DNA of 64,000 nt, taken from a virus. Under the pieces are notes generated by a model that saw only the letters and a list, made by a program, of their open reading frames with translations, did not search any database and was not told where the DNA came from. Position 1 is the stretch's first letter. Every line of letters begins with the position of its first letter. The stretch is taken from positions 1-64,000 of IMG/VR virus record IMGVR_UViG_3300044904_000102; one strand, given 5' to 3'. Of this stretch, positions 55,942-63,477 are shown in pieces. The translations under genes and the position numbers were made by a program.

Positions 55942-56235
55942 ATGACCAGTCATACCGACCAAATTCGAGCGTTGCTGGACGAAGCGCCTTCGACGGCGTA
56001 TGAGCTGGCGCGCTTGGTCAAGGTGGGCGACCGGGCAATGCTGACGGCGCTCTGGCGCTTGATGCGGCGCGGCGAGGTGCAACTGACCGGGCGAGTCATG
56101 CGCAAGGTGGGGCATGCCAAAGGGCACCAAATCTATGAACTCACATCGGGGGGGCACACGGTCCTGCAAGGCCGACAAAAGGGGGAATCTGAAAATGAGC
56201 ACGCCAATGACGGAAGCCGAGAAGAAGTGGATTGA
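55942..56235 (+). CDS. Winged-helix small protein
   Basis: 97 residues. IRALLDEAPSTAYELARLVKVGDRAMLTALWRLMRRGEVQLTG is a winged helix-turn-helix (about 6-50), a possible transcription regulator. C-terminal tail polar. Followed by an overlapping small gene at 56195. Confidence 0.6.
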   Translation: MTSHTDQIRALLDEAPSTAYELARLVKVGDRAMLTALWRLMRRGEVQLTGRVMRKVGHAKGHQIYELTSGGHTVLQGRQKGESENEHANDGSREEVD

Positions 56236-56407
56236 CAACGCATCGTATCGTGACTTGCTTTACAAGATCCGGTTTGCTCCCGTGGGCGAGCCGATGTTCA
56301 CGGGGGACACCGGAGAGTATTTCGTCAAGGTGCAGCGCGAACGGCGCGCAGCTCCGGGCGGAGACGTGGAGCACGTCCGCGCCTCGAAAGAGATGGGTGG
56401 GCGATGA
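56195..56407 (+). CDS. Conserved small phage protein
   Basis: 70 residues starting at ATG 56195. TEAEKKWIDNASYRDLLYKIRFAPVGEPMFTGDTGEYF matches a small family common in tailed phages of high-GC hosts (W-I-D-x-A-S-Y...RFAPVG-[DE]-P-x-F). Function unknown to me. Overlaps the wHTH gene by 41 bases and the HNH gene by ATGA. Confidence 0.65.
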   Translation: MSTPMTEAEKKWIDNASYRDLLYKIRFAPVGEPMFTGDTGEYFVKVQRERRAAPGGDVEHVRASKEMGGR

Positions 56408-56940
56408 AGCCTCGCTGTGTGACTCACAACCGGACGCTGCGGAAGATTCCGGGCATCGGCTTCGTCTGCAAGGTAAGGGGCTGCCCGACGCGCATCAAGG
56501 TGGACTGGCCGCGCCCGGAGCGCCAGCCGATGGCGCGGCAGGGGAAGGCAAGGCCCTCACGCGTGACGAAAGGCGGCCGAGTGATCCTGTCACGGCATCA
56601 TTATGTCGGGCTCTGCTATGAGATTTGGATTGATACGGGGAAGCAATGCTCGAAGTGCGGGTGGTCACTCCCGGTATTTTCAACCGAGCTGTTCGATCAC
56701 ATCATCAAGCGCTCTCAGGGCGGCGGGGACACGCGGGAGAATCTGCGGCCGCTCTGCGGGCGCTGCCATGACGTGGAAGACAATCAAGGCGGGAAATTAT
56801 CGAGAAAGCAGCAAATCCAAAAAGAGAGGGAAACACAACATGGACACACCAGCAACAAAAGAGCCGGGGGCGGAGAAGATTCCGCCAGACATGATCGTCC
56901 AAAACCTGTTACTGACGAGCCTTCTGTCGTCACCGTTTAA
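56404..56940 (+). CDS. HNH-like endonuclease
   Basis: 178 residues. N-terminal Cys pair (CVTH...FVCKVRGC), then an HNH-type core KQCSKCGWS...FDHIIKRSQGGGDTRENLRPLCGRCHDVED (about 78-123) with two CxxC zinc pairs. The last ~45 residues overlap the ParB-like start by 101 bases and look non-conserved. Could be a phage-encoded nuclease for packaging, or a mobile nuclease. Confidence 0.65.
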   Translation: MKPRCVTHNRTLRKIPGIGFVCKVRGCPTRIKVDWPRPERQPMARQGKARPSRVTKGGRVILSRHHYVGLCYEIWIDTGKQCSKCGWSLPVFSTELFDHIIKRSQGGGDTRENLRPLCGRCHDVEDNQGGKLSRKQQIQKERETQHGHTSNKRAGGGEDSARHDRPKPVTDEPSVVTV

Positions 56941-57583
56941 CCCTCGGGGGAAGTACAGCCGGGACCCCGAAAAACTGAAAGAGCTGGCCGCCGACATCAA
57001 GATGCACGGTGTTCAGCAGGCAATCCTACACCTGGCGCTGGTGATCTTCACGCCGTTCACCAGGGGCGAAGAGTGCCGCCTTGCCTGGAATGCGCGCGAG
57101 GGCGTCCCTGACCTGTCTTTGAACAAGACCGAGTTGACAGGCATCCTCCAGCGCGGGATCAGATACGTCGGGCTCGACATTGCTCCCGGCTTCGCCGATG
57201 AGATCGTGAATCTGGTGAATTTCGTGGGGCAGACGGACGGCATCGTCATGCGGCACGTGCTGGAGCACAACTACGCGTGGAAAGACATCCTGCGCAACGC
57301 GCTCGCATCTTGCCGCGTCCGGCCGGACGGGGCCGGGAAGTACGAGATCGTCTTTGGAACGCGCCGCGTGGAAGCGAGCAAGATTGCCGGGAAAGAGACG
57401 GTCCCGGCCGTCGTACGCGAGCTTTCAGCCGAAGAAGCGATGACGCTCGCGATGGTTGAAAACTTGCAACGGACAGACATTCATTTCAAGGACATGATGA
57501 AGAAAGGGCGACACAAGCCACTTCCTAAAAGATGGGGTGTGGGTTCACGGCCAGGGCCAGCAAAGGAAGCGAAAGTGCGATGA
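56840..57583 (+). CDS. ParB/Spo0J-like nuclease-domain protein interrupted by a 96-codon insert
   Basis: 247 residues from ATG 56840 (GAGAGGGA upstream). Residues 1-63 and 160-220 form a ParB N-terminal domain: SPFNPRGKYSRDPEKLKELAADIKMHGVQQAIL then VRPDGAGKYEIVFGTRRVEASKIAGKETV and AMTLAMVENLQRTDIHF. Residues 64-159 are foreign: a permuted copy of methyltransferase residues 114-153 followed by 58-113. Removing the insert gives an unbroken QQAIL-VRPDG join. The usual ParB helix-turn-helix C-terminus is also missing, replaced by a short basic tail. Folding and function of this fusion are doubtful. Confidence 0.8.
   Translation: MDTPATKEPGAEKIPPDMIVQNLLLTSLLSSPFNPRGKYSRDPEKLKELAADIKMHGVQQAILHLALVIFTPFTRGEECRLAWNAREGVPDLSLNKTELTGILQRGIRYVGLDIAPGFADEIVNLVNFVGQTDGIVMRHVLEHNYAWKDILRNALASCRVRPDGAGKYEIVFGTRRVEASKIAGKETVPAVVRELSAEEAMTLAMVENLQRTDIHFKDMMKKGRHKPLPKRWGVGSRPGPAKEAKVR
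57029..57316 (+). repeat. 288 bp insert: exact, circularly permuted copy of 8345-8632
   Basis: 57029-57148 equals 8513-8632 and 57149-57316 equals 8345-8512, without mismatch. The two blocks adjoin in the source, so the insert equals a closed circle of 8345-8632 reopened between 8512 and 8513. It begins and ends on codon boundaries of the ParB gene, has length 3 x 96, keeps the methyltransferase reading frame, and has no target-site duplication or terminal repeat. Confidence 0.95.
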
Positions 57584-57828
57584 GTTTAGATGTTCCACGT
57601 GAAACCTCGGACGGGAATGGGCACATCTGCCCGGAGTGCAATCATGCCGGGGGCCATCATCTGATGGGCATCGGCTGCACCGTTGTGATCGCGTGGGAGC
57701 GTGAAGAGCAAACGAACGGCTTTGGCCAGGCCGTGCTGCCGCTCGACCTGGTCAAGGCGGAAGAGGACGGGGAGCCGGTCATCCCCGTCCTCTGCCCATG
57801 CGAGCGATACGATGAGGGGGCTCGATGA
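57580..57828 (+). CDS. Zinc-binding small protein
   Basis: 82 residues, ATG 57580 overlapping the ParB stop. ICPECNHAGGHHLMGIGC and VLCPCERYDEG give paired Cys/His typical of a small zinc protein. Unrecognised further. Stop overlaps the next start (ATGA). Confidence 0.6.
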   Translation: MSLDVPRETSDGNGHICPECNHAGGHHLMGIGCTVVIAWEREEQTNGFGQAVLPLDLVKAEEDGEPVIPVLCPCERYDEGAR

Positions 57829-58355
57829 CGAAGAGAAAGCCACTGCCGATGATGAAACATCTGACCTGGCTTGTTAAGACGCTCCTGCGGGCCTACCCTG
57901 ACAAGGTGTTCGTCCTGGGAATCATCGGGGAGTTTGCTCGACTGATCCGCAAGCGGCGCAGCGAGAAGCGTGGGGCATCGAGCACAACCTGCATATCCTG
58001 CGGAGGATGGATTTCAAAAGAGCGGGAAGTCTTGCGGCAGCATACATGCTCAGTGCAGTGCCAGGATTGGTATAGGAGATTGACCCGGGCAATCGATGCT
58101 GCGAAGTACTGCCGATATTGCGGACATGGATATCCAAAGGAACGTCAGAAATCGGTCAGTACGCGCCGGCCAGCCCGGGTACGGGTAAGGAGACAGGCAA
58201 CTGACAGGGACGCAATTAACAGGCGTGGCGCGGCGCGCCAAGGATACCGTATTCACCGACCGACCATCACACCAGGGACTTTGTTGCGCCTGATTCCCAA
58301 CAAGCGCGAGGGCGTGGACCGCGAGGCCGTTGCCGAGGCGCTTGAAAAGAGTTAG
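57825..58355 (+). CDS. Zinc-finger protein with basic C-terminus
   Basis: 176 residues. Cys pairs CISCGGW...CSVQCQDW and YCRYCGHGYP resemble treble-clef fingers (about 56-106), seen also in phage HNH-related proteins. The rest is strongly basic (SVSTRRPARVRVRRQATDR). Possibly DNA-binding; a degenerate endonuclease is an alternative. Confidence 0.5.
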   Translation: MTKRKPLPMMKHLTWLVKTLLRAYPDKVFVLGIIGEFARLIRKRRSEKRGASSTTCISCGGWISKEREVLRQHTCSVQCQDWYRRLTRAIDAAKYCRYCGHGYPKERQKSVSTRRPARVRVRRQATDRDAINRRGAARQGYRIHRPTITPGTLLRLIPNKREGVDREAVAEALEKS

Positions 58356-58427
58356 CATGCTATCCACTTTTGAAACAGTTTGGGCGGTGCACATTATGAG
58401 GCTGGTTAACTCGTGGAAGGGGTACGT

Positions 58428-58697
58428 ATGGACGAGATTGCAGCCCCCGCAAGGCCGCCCAAAGAGAATGGCAGCACGCGGCGTGGCAGACTCCAACACG
58501 CCAGAGGCAAAGATTGCTTGCTCCGTGAAACTCGGGGCCGTGCTGCCAGAAGTAGGGCGTGCGTCGTCGATGAAGGCTGCAAGGATGGGCTGATAATCGC
58601 AAACGGCCACGCCCCAGAAGCAGGGGTGAGGCGCTCCACCGGCGCCAAGCGAAGCCGGGGGCCAAGTGAGTTTCCCCGGCCACCCCTGCCCTGCTGA
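58428..58697 (+). CDS. Possible 89-residue protein
   Basis: Frame from ATG 58428 with GGAAGGGG upstream. The product is basic with a possible Cys motif (ACVVDEGCKDGLIIANG) and a Pro-rich end that covers a hairpin. The codon pattern is not convincing. 58356-58427 shows no other credible gene. Confidence 0.3.
   Translation: MDEIAAPARPPKENGSTRRGRLQHARGKDCLLRETRGRAARSRACVVDEGCKDGLIIANGHAPEAGVRRSTGAKRSRGPSEFPRPPLPC
58652..58680 (+). promoter_or_regulatory. Hairpin leader (copy B)
   Basis: GCCGGGG-(13 nt)-CCCCGGC stem-loop, 51 bases before ATG 58731. Shares the 14-mer of copy A at 48418-48431 and similar flanks (CCCC...CCCTG-x-TGAT), so it is a repeated intergenic element placed upstream of two different genes. 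Confidence 0.45.
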
Positions 58698-58730
58698 TGA
58701 TAAGCCCGGAGCCGGGAAGGAGCCCAATCC

Positions 58731-59012
58731 ATGAACTTCCCTGAGTGTACAGGATGCGGAGTGGAGCACCGGAAAAGTTGCCCCGCGTCGACCACCAGCT
58801 TGGCACAGCAGGGCTTGCGCATACTCATTGCTGCGGGGTGTATGAAAAGCGGCGTTGCTAAACCCGATGATGACGATAGCCTTAAGCAGCCCAGCGAATT
58901 GACCGTAGTTCCGACGACGACCGCAACCTGGTGGTGTTGCTCCGCGGAATTCGGTGAGCATGAACCGACCTGCAAAAACTTCGTGAACCGCCTAAGCGAG
59001 GAGAGGAAATGA
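58731..59012 (+). CDS. Cys-rich hypothetical protein
   Basis: 93 residues after GGGAAGGAGCCC. N-terminal CTGCGVEHRKSCPAST and C-terminal WWCCSAEFGEHEPTCKNF may bind zinc. Unrecognised. Confidence 0.5.
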   Translation: MNFPECTGCGVEHRKSCPASTTSLAQQGLRILIAAGCMKSGVAKPDDDDSLKQPSELTVVPTTTATWWCCSAEFGEHEPTCKNFVNRLSEERK

Positions 59013-59037
59013 CAGTGACGCGGAAAAGGAGCAAAGA

Positions 59038-59460
59038 ATGACGCCGGAAAACGCTTTGAAATGGGCAACGTTATTTCATGAAACTTACGAGGCAAACGCT
59101 CCGCGTTTTGGCTATGAAACCAGGCTAGAGACGCGCCGCTTTGACCCGGATTCTGATAACGGCAAACTCATGCTGCTTGTTTGTTCAAAAGTCGTAGAGG
59201 TGGCCCAGGCCGAGAACCCCGCCCTCCGCGAGCGAGCTGAGAAGGCGGAGGCAGCATGCTTGGAGTGGAGACGAATAGTTGCGGATGTGGTTAATTCTGC
59301 GGCTTCGTCGGGGATGTACACAGGCGTTCTTGTTAAAGACGACGCATACTTAAGACTTTGCACTTTCTACGCCCAGTCTATAACCCACGACCAGCCCTCG
59401 TCCACGGGCGTGCGGGAGTCCCTGAACGAGGGGGGGGAAGGAGCCCCCCATGCAAAGTGA
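59038..59460 (+). CDS. Hypothetical 140-residue protein
   Basis: Helical (ALKWATLFHETYEANAPRFGYE, VVEVAQAENPALRERAEKAEAACLEWRRIVADVV), similar in feel to phage proteins with a conserved EN-A-L-R heptad segment. No function. The 3' end contains the hairpin that presents the next gene's ribosome binding site. Confidence 0.5.
   Translation: MTPENALKWATLFHETYEANAPRFGYETRLETRRFDPDSDNGKLMLLVCSKVVEVAQAENPALRERAEKAEAACLEWRRIVADVVNSAASSGMYTGVLVKDDAYLRLCTFYAQSITHDQPSSTGVRESLNEGGEGAPHAK
59432..59449 (+). promoter_or_regulatory. Shine-Dalgarno presented in a G6/C6 hairpin loop
   Basis: GGGGGG-aaggag-CCCCCC directly followed by ATG 59450. The ribosome binding site is the 6-nt loop and the start codon abuts the stem, so the structure must open, or be read by ribosomes translating the upstream gene, for initiation. 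Confidence 0.5.
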
Positions 59461-59737
59461 GTTTGATTCATTCATGGAAACTGAGTTTGGGGATTATGCA
59501 GACTACTCTTCCGTAGAAAAAGCAGAGGTATTGTTCATAGGTCGCAAGGCTTGGGACGCCGCTCTTGTTGCCGTAGCGAAGGTACGATGCGGGTGGTGTA
59601 ATAGTGGGTACAAGTTGACGTGCGATGGGCAGGGGAGATTTTGGCACCCTAACCCCGAGCCGAATTACAAGCCTGCAGCGTACTGCACGGCGCAAGTTGA
59701 GAATCGCCTGCGCGAGGAGAAGGGTTCTTGTGGCTGA
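59450..59737 (+). CDS. Hypothetical 95-residue protein
   Basis: Starts inside the end of the preceding gene. Contains FMETEFGDYADYSSVEKAEVLFIGRKAWDAALVAVAKVRCGWCNSGYKL, i.e. a helix pair and a CxxC. Unrecognised; FIGRKAWDAAL-type segments occur in several small phage proteins. Confidence 0.5.
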   Translation: MQSEFDSFMETEFGDYADYSSVEKAEVLFIGRKAWDAALVAVAKVRCGWCNSGYKLTCDGQGRFWHPNPEPNYKPAAYCTAQVENRLREEKGSCG

Positions 59738-59751
59738 AGGATTTCACTTCG

Positions 59752-59859
59752 TCCGTCCGCCCACCAACGCGACAGGATAGCGTCAGGGGGACGGAGTAGT
59801 GCTGCGAGTTACATGGGTCCGCTCGCCAGGAGTTGAGACTTGGCGGGCGGGCGGACGGA
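59752..59859 (+). repeat. Inverted repeat, 11-bp arms
   Basis: TCCGTCCGCCC (59752-59762) and GGGCGGACGGA (59849-59859), 86 nt apart, in the gap 59738-59898 that holds no convincing gene. Could fold as a long-range stem in mRNA before the next gene; significance uncertain. Confidence 0.35.
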
Positions 59860-59898
59860 GCGAAACAAGGCGTGAAGGAATTTGCAGGCGAGGCATAC

Positions 59899-60555
59899 AT
59901 GATGATGCGCAGAGCGATAGTCTGTGTTGCCACGGGGGAGCGTTACGGGCGGGGGCTGGACCGGCTCATCGGGAGTCTGGATAAAATGGATCGCCTGAGC
60001 GCCCGGCATTTCTGGCGCACCCTTCCTGCCGAGTGGCCAAGGCATGAGGACAACCCGTATGCCTTCAAGGCGTTCGCCTTAATGGCGTCGGCTGCGACCG
60101 CGGATCTGCTTCTCTGGTGTGATGCGTCCATGCGCGCCGTGCGTCCGCTTGGGCCGCTGTGGGATCGCATCGAACGCGAAGGTTTCTGGATGGGTGGGAA
60201 TCCCGCATGGTCGAATTATCAATGGACGGCCGATAGCGCGTACGCTGATCTGTTCCCGGAACTCACGCTTGAGGAAGCGCGCAAGGTCAATCGTACAATC
60301 CCGCACGGGCAATCCTCGGCTTTCGGGATAAACCTGGACAGCGAGGCCGGAGCGTTCTTTCTGCGGGAATTCTATCGGTTGGCCGACAGCACGCGAGCCT
60401 TCTGCGGCCCAAAGAAAAACCTAAACTGCAACTGCGGGCCGGCTGACGTGATAGGGCACCGGCAGGATCAGACGGTCGCAACTGTTCTTGCCTGGCGGGT
60501 TGGCATACACCTGTCTGACTGCGAGCAGCTGTTGATCGACAGATCGTTCCGGTGA
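59899..60555 (+). CDS. Putative glycosyltransferase
   Basis: 218 residues from the ATGATGATG run at 59899. AIVCVATGERYGRGLDRLIGSL, AFALMASAATADLLLWCDASMRAV (D-x-S metal-binding position) and a later HGQSSAFGINLDSEAGAFFLREFY suggest a GT-A type transferase. Likely another member of the phage's glycan-modifying set. TTG 59833 is a less likely start. Confidence 0.5.
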   Translation: MMMRRAIVCVATGERYGRGLDRLIGSLDKMDRLSARHFWRTLPAEWPRHEDNPYAFKAFALMASAATADLLLWCDASMRAVRPLGPLWDRIEREGFWMGGNPAWSNYQWTADSAYADLFPELTLEEARKVNRTIPHGQSSAFGINLDSEAGAFFLREFYRLADSTRAFCGPKKNLNCNCGPADVIGHRQDQTVATVLAWRVGIHLSDCEQLLIDRSFR

Positions 60556-60601
60556 GACGGCGTGAAACGGAGTCCAATATAACGGAGTCGAGGAGGCGTT
60601 T

Positions 60602-60784
60602 ATGACGGTGAACATCGGGATATATGTGGTGAGCGTCATCGTGGCGGCGCTGATCGGGTTTGCGGTCGGCCGGATCAAGAACGCGAAGAAGCTGGCCGAA
60701 ATCGAGGGATTGCTGACCGGGGCAGAGAGCCACATGGTGAAGGAAGTCAGGGAGATGGCCAGCTATATCAAGAGTAAACTCTAA
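60602..60784 (+). CDS. Small membrane protein with helical tail
   Basis: 60 residues: N-terminal transmembrane segment (IGIYVVSVIVAALIGFAVG) then a charged helix (IKNAKKLAEIEGLLTGAESHMVKEV). Ribosome binding site AGTCGAGGAGGCG. Role unknown. Confidence 0.6.
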   Translation: MTVNIGIYVVSVIVAALIGFAVGRIKNAKKLAEIEGLLTGAESHMVKEVREMASYIKSKL

Positions 60785-60937
60785 CAAGAATCGGCGGCAG
60801 GTGAACGCGGCAGGTTGAGTGGTGATATCTGCTTTCGCTATCGGTTGGATATCGGAAATCTGCTGAGTCCGGCCCGGGGCATGTGTTACGGAGGACGGGC
60901 GCGCCGCCGAGAAGTTTTGAAAGGGAGACTGAAAAGG

Positions 60938-61333
60938 GTGAATAAAACATCGAGCAAGTTCAAGGAATGGATCTTGCCGACGATCGGCATCCTATCGCTG
61001 GGTTACACGTTCGGGATCGATGCCTGCCGGGAGCACAACATCAGGGTGACGACCACTGCGGCCGACCAGGCGACGATCCTACAGCTTCAAAAAGACCTTG
61101 AGGCGGTGAAGGCGAAGCAGGAGAGCAGCTTCGTGCCGCGCGCTGAATTCGACCGGGCGATCAACGATCTGCACGACGACATGCGGCGGTCAGCGGTCGT
61201 GAACGCGCTCAGCATGAACAGGCCGACGAAATCGCGGGGGCTCACCGAACCGTACCTGGGGATGCCTGCGTCTTCGCCTGCCGAGGTGGGCATGAAGCCG
61301 AAGTCCGAAGGCCATTCGGCGCTGACGAAGTAG
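60938..61333 (+). CDS. Membrane-anchored coiled-coil protein
   Basis: 131 residues from GTG 60938 (GGGAG ten bases upstream); an earlier TTG at 60815 would add 41 unlikely residues. One hydrophobic segment (WILPTIGILSLGYTFGI), then coiled coil (ADQATILQLQKDLEAVKAKQE). Unknown function; the gap 60785-60937 holds no other credible gene. Confidence 0.5.
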   Translation: MNKTSSKFKEWILPTIGILSLGYTFGIDACREHNIRVTTTAADQATILQLQKDLEAVKAKQESSFVPRAEFDRAINDLHDDMRRSAVVNALSMNRPTKSRGLTEPYLGMPASSPAEVGMKPKSEGHSALTK

Positions 61334-61348
61334 AAGGGGAAATCAACG

Positions 61349-62071
61349 ATGAGCGATCCGATTCAAAGCCTGTGGTGGGGCCGGCTCTCGGCGATGGAGC
61401 GCCTTTGCGCGGCATCCTATATTGCGAACGGGCACCCGTTTCATCTGTATACGTATGGCCCCGACCCTACCGATCTTCCCGACGGGGTGGAATTGGAGGA
61501 CGCGAACGAAGTCGCCCCACAATCCAGGATGGCAGATTTCCCTTCGGTGGCTCAGTTTTCCGATTTCTTCCGATACAAGCTCTTGCTTGAGAGGGGCGGC
61601 TGGTGGGTTGACATGGACAGCGTTTGTCTGCGGCCGTTTGATTTCGCTGCAGAATACGTCCTGGTGCGGCACATCCGGCAACCTCCGGGCGATTTCGAGC
61701 TGGTGATCTCCAACGGCTACATGAAATTCCCGCCAGGCTCGCCGGTGATGAAGTGGGCTTTGGAGCAATGCCGGATGGCGGATCGCAGCAAGCTGGCCTG
61801 GGAAACATTGGGCCCGAAACTCATAACGCAGGCGATGTGGAAATTCTCGCTCAAGTGGGAGCCAAGCGGCCTGTTCCTGCCGATACCGTGGTGGGAGTGG
61901 GGGAAGATTCTCGAGGCCGCGGCGCCGCCGCTGCCCGAGGATGCGTATGCGGTCCATCTATGGAACACGGAGTGGTCGCGGGCGCGCATGAACAAGGATG
62001 CGACTTATGCGCCCGAAAGTCTTTATGAGCAACTGAAGCGGCGGTACGCTGCCGCGATGGGAAGGTGCTGA
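61349..62071 (+). CDS. DXD-type glycosyltransferase (Gly_transf_sug-like)
   Basis: 240 residues. IQSLWWGRLSAMERLCAASYIANGHPFHLYTYG at the N-terminus and FFRYKLLLERGGWWVDMDSVCLRPFD (about 72-97) with the D-x-D sugar-nucleotide motif identify the OCH1/capsular-sugar family. C-terminal VHLWNTEWSR is also typical. Acceptor unknown. Stop overlaps the next ATG. Confidence 0.82.
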   Translation: MSDPIQSLWWGRLSAMERLCAASYIANGHPFHLYTYGPDPTDLPDGVELEDANEVAPQSRMADFPSVAQFSDFFRYKLLLERGGWWVDMDSVCLRPFDFAAEYVLVRHIRQPPGDFELVISNGYMKFPPGSPVMKWALEQCRMADRSKLAWETLGPKLITQAMWKFSLKWEPSGLFLPIPWWEWGKILEAAAPPLPEDAYAVHLWNTEWSRARMNKDATYAPESLYEQLKRRYAAAMGRC

Positions 62072-62553
62072 TGGCGGCGCCGCTTCAATTCGATCTGCCG
62101 GGCTTCACAACCGAGGGCCAGAAGCTCTTTCGCAAACGCTCGCAGCAATTGATCGGAGCGTTGAATCAGCGCATGAAGAAGAAAGGTTTCAAGGGACGCC
62201 TGGCTCTTGCAAGTGGCCGCGCAGCGCTCGCGAAGGGAGTCGGGAAGCCGTGCCGCTATTGCGGGGAACGCATCAAGATCAAGACGATGAGCCCGGATCA
62301 TCCGACGCCGCTTGCCCGCGGGGGCAATGCGTGGGAGATCGAATGCATCTGCCGGTCCTGTAACGAAATCAAGAGTGAGTTGATGGCCGAGGAATTCCAG
62401 GCGCTTCTCAATTTCATCAAGACACTCTGCCCAGAGGCTCAGGCGGATCTCAAGCGGCGGCTTCACGCGGGGGCCTTTGGAATTCGGATGATGGCGCAGA
62501 GGGCGGGCAGAAAGTATGTCAAGAAGGAGAAGGCTGCCGAGCCTGCCGGATAA
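62071..62553 (+). CDS. HNH endonuclease-like protein
   Basis: 160 residues. KPCRYCGERIKIKTMSPDHPTPLARGGNAWEIECICRSCNEIKSEL (about 58-103) is an HNH motif with two CxxC pairs and DH. Helical C-terminal domain. Function could be nicking during packaging or replication, or selfish homing. ATG 62071 begins at the preceding gene's last base. Confidence 0.75.
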   Translation: MAAPLQFDLPGFTTEGQKLFRKRSQQLIGALNQRMKKKGFKGRLALASGRAALAKGVGKPCRYCGERIKIKTMSPDHPTPLARGGNAWEIECICRSCNEIKSELMAEEFQALLNFIKTLCPEAQADLKRRLHAGAFGIRMMAQRAGRKYVKKEKAAEPAG

Positions 62554-62798
62554 TGGCAATTCTTATTACGAATGAGGGCGGCCTACTCGAGTTCGAGGAC
62601 CGGGAAACGGTCAACCGCGTCTGTGAGCAGTACGAGTTCGAGGGAAGCGTTTTGGAGGGAATCATCGAGAAGGAACTGTGTCGCCTGGGCGAGGAGATGA
62701 TGACCTGCAAGCGAGGGCAGGGGCCGACGGTCTTCAAGTTCTGGCGATTCGTGCTGTGCGGGCCGGGCCAATATACACCGTGCTACTTGGAGGACTGA
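62553..62798 (+). CDS. Hypothetical 81-residue protein
   Basis: Acidic protein with FEDRETVNRVCEQYEFEGSVLEGIIEKELCRLGEE and a C-terminal FVLCGPGQYTPCYLED. No family recognised. Overlaps its upstream neighbour by one base (TAATG). Confidence 0.5.
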   Translation: MAILITNEGGLLEFEDRETVNRVCEQYEFEGSVLEGIIEKELCRLGEEMMTCKRGQGPTVFKFWRFVLCGPGQYTPCYLED

Positions 62799-62799
62799 G

Positions 62800-63087
62800 A
62801 TGCCATGCCGACATGTTGATCTTGGTGATGGAACACACGCAATCGTCTGGTCGAGGGGCGAACGGACGAAGCCGTGCCACTACTGCGGACGCCCAAGTGA
62901 GAAGCTATGCGATTATCCGCTGCGGGGGCCGAAGGCAGGGAAGACGTGCGATATCCCGATGTGCGCGGCCTGCGCGACGCATTATGATTTTGACCGGGAT
63001 TATTGTAAGCCCCATGCCGCGCTCATCAGGTCCGGTGAAATTCCCACCGTCAAGAAGGAGTTGAAAGATGAAGATATCCCGTTCTGA
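62800..63087 (+). CDS. Zinc-binding protein
   Basis: 95 residues. KPCHYCGRPSEKLCDYPL and CDIPMCAACATHYDFDRDYCKPH form Cys/His clusters of a zinc-binding small protein seen in many phages next to HNH and DUF5131 genes. Role unknown. Overlaps the next gene by 20 bases. Confidence 0.6.
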   Translation: MPCRHVDLGDGTHAIVWSRGERTKPCHYCGRPSEKLCDYPLRGPKAGKTCDIPMCAACATHYDFDRDYCKPHAALIRSGEIPTVKKELKDEDIPF

Positions 63088-63469
63088 GGAAGATCGAATC
63101 ATGCCATCACGCGACATGATGATGCCGGAAAGTTTTTATCAGGCTCTTGATCCTGGTATCCGTTTCGCGGTCCGAGTCCTACACGCGGCCGGACATGTGG
63201 AAACGTGTCAGTCGTGTCAGGGCGGGGAAGGACATGCTTACGACCGGCCTACGGTTGACCTGATTGCTGGCAGTGCCGACGCAAAAGGTTTCATGGCTCT
63301 CAGTGCGCTGGTCGATTACGGACTGCCGGTTGCAGATGTTGCGATCCTGTGGCACATCAAAAACGGTTTGCCGTATGAAAAATTGTGGCGGATAACTTTT
63401 ACAAAGACTATGGAGTCACGGGCAGATGAAAAGCCGATATTCACATACGGCTATCGCGCACAGCAGTGA
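63068..63469 (+). CDS. Hypothetical 133-residue protein
   Basis: ATG 63068 or 63101. VRVLHAAGHVETCQSCQGGEGHAYDRPTVDLIAG has a CQSCQGGxGH motif found in a small phage family, followed by an alpha/beta part. Function unknown. Confidence 0.55.
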   Translation: MKISRSEEDRIMPSRDMMMPESFYQALDPGIRFAVRVLHAAGHVETCQSCQGGEGHAYDRPTVDLIAGSADAKGFMALSALVDYGLPVADVAILWHIKNGLPYEKLWRITFTKTMESRADEKPIFTYGYRAQQ

Positions 63470-63477
63470 GGTTGGTG

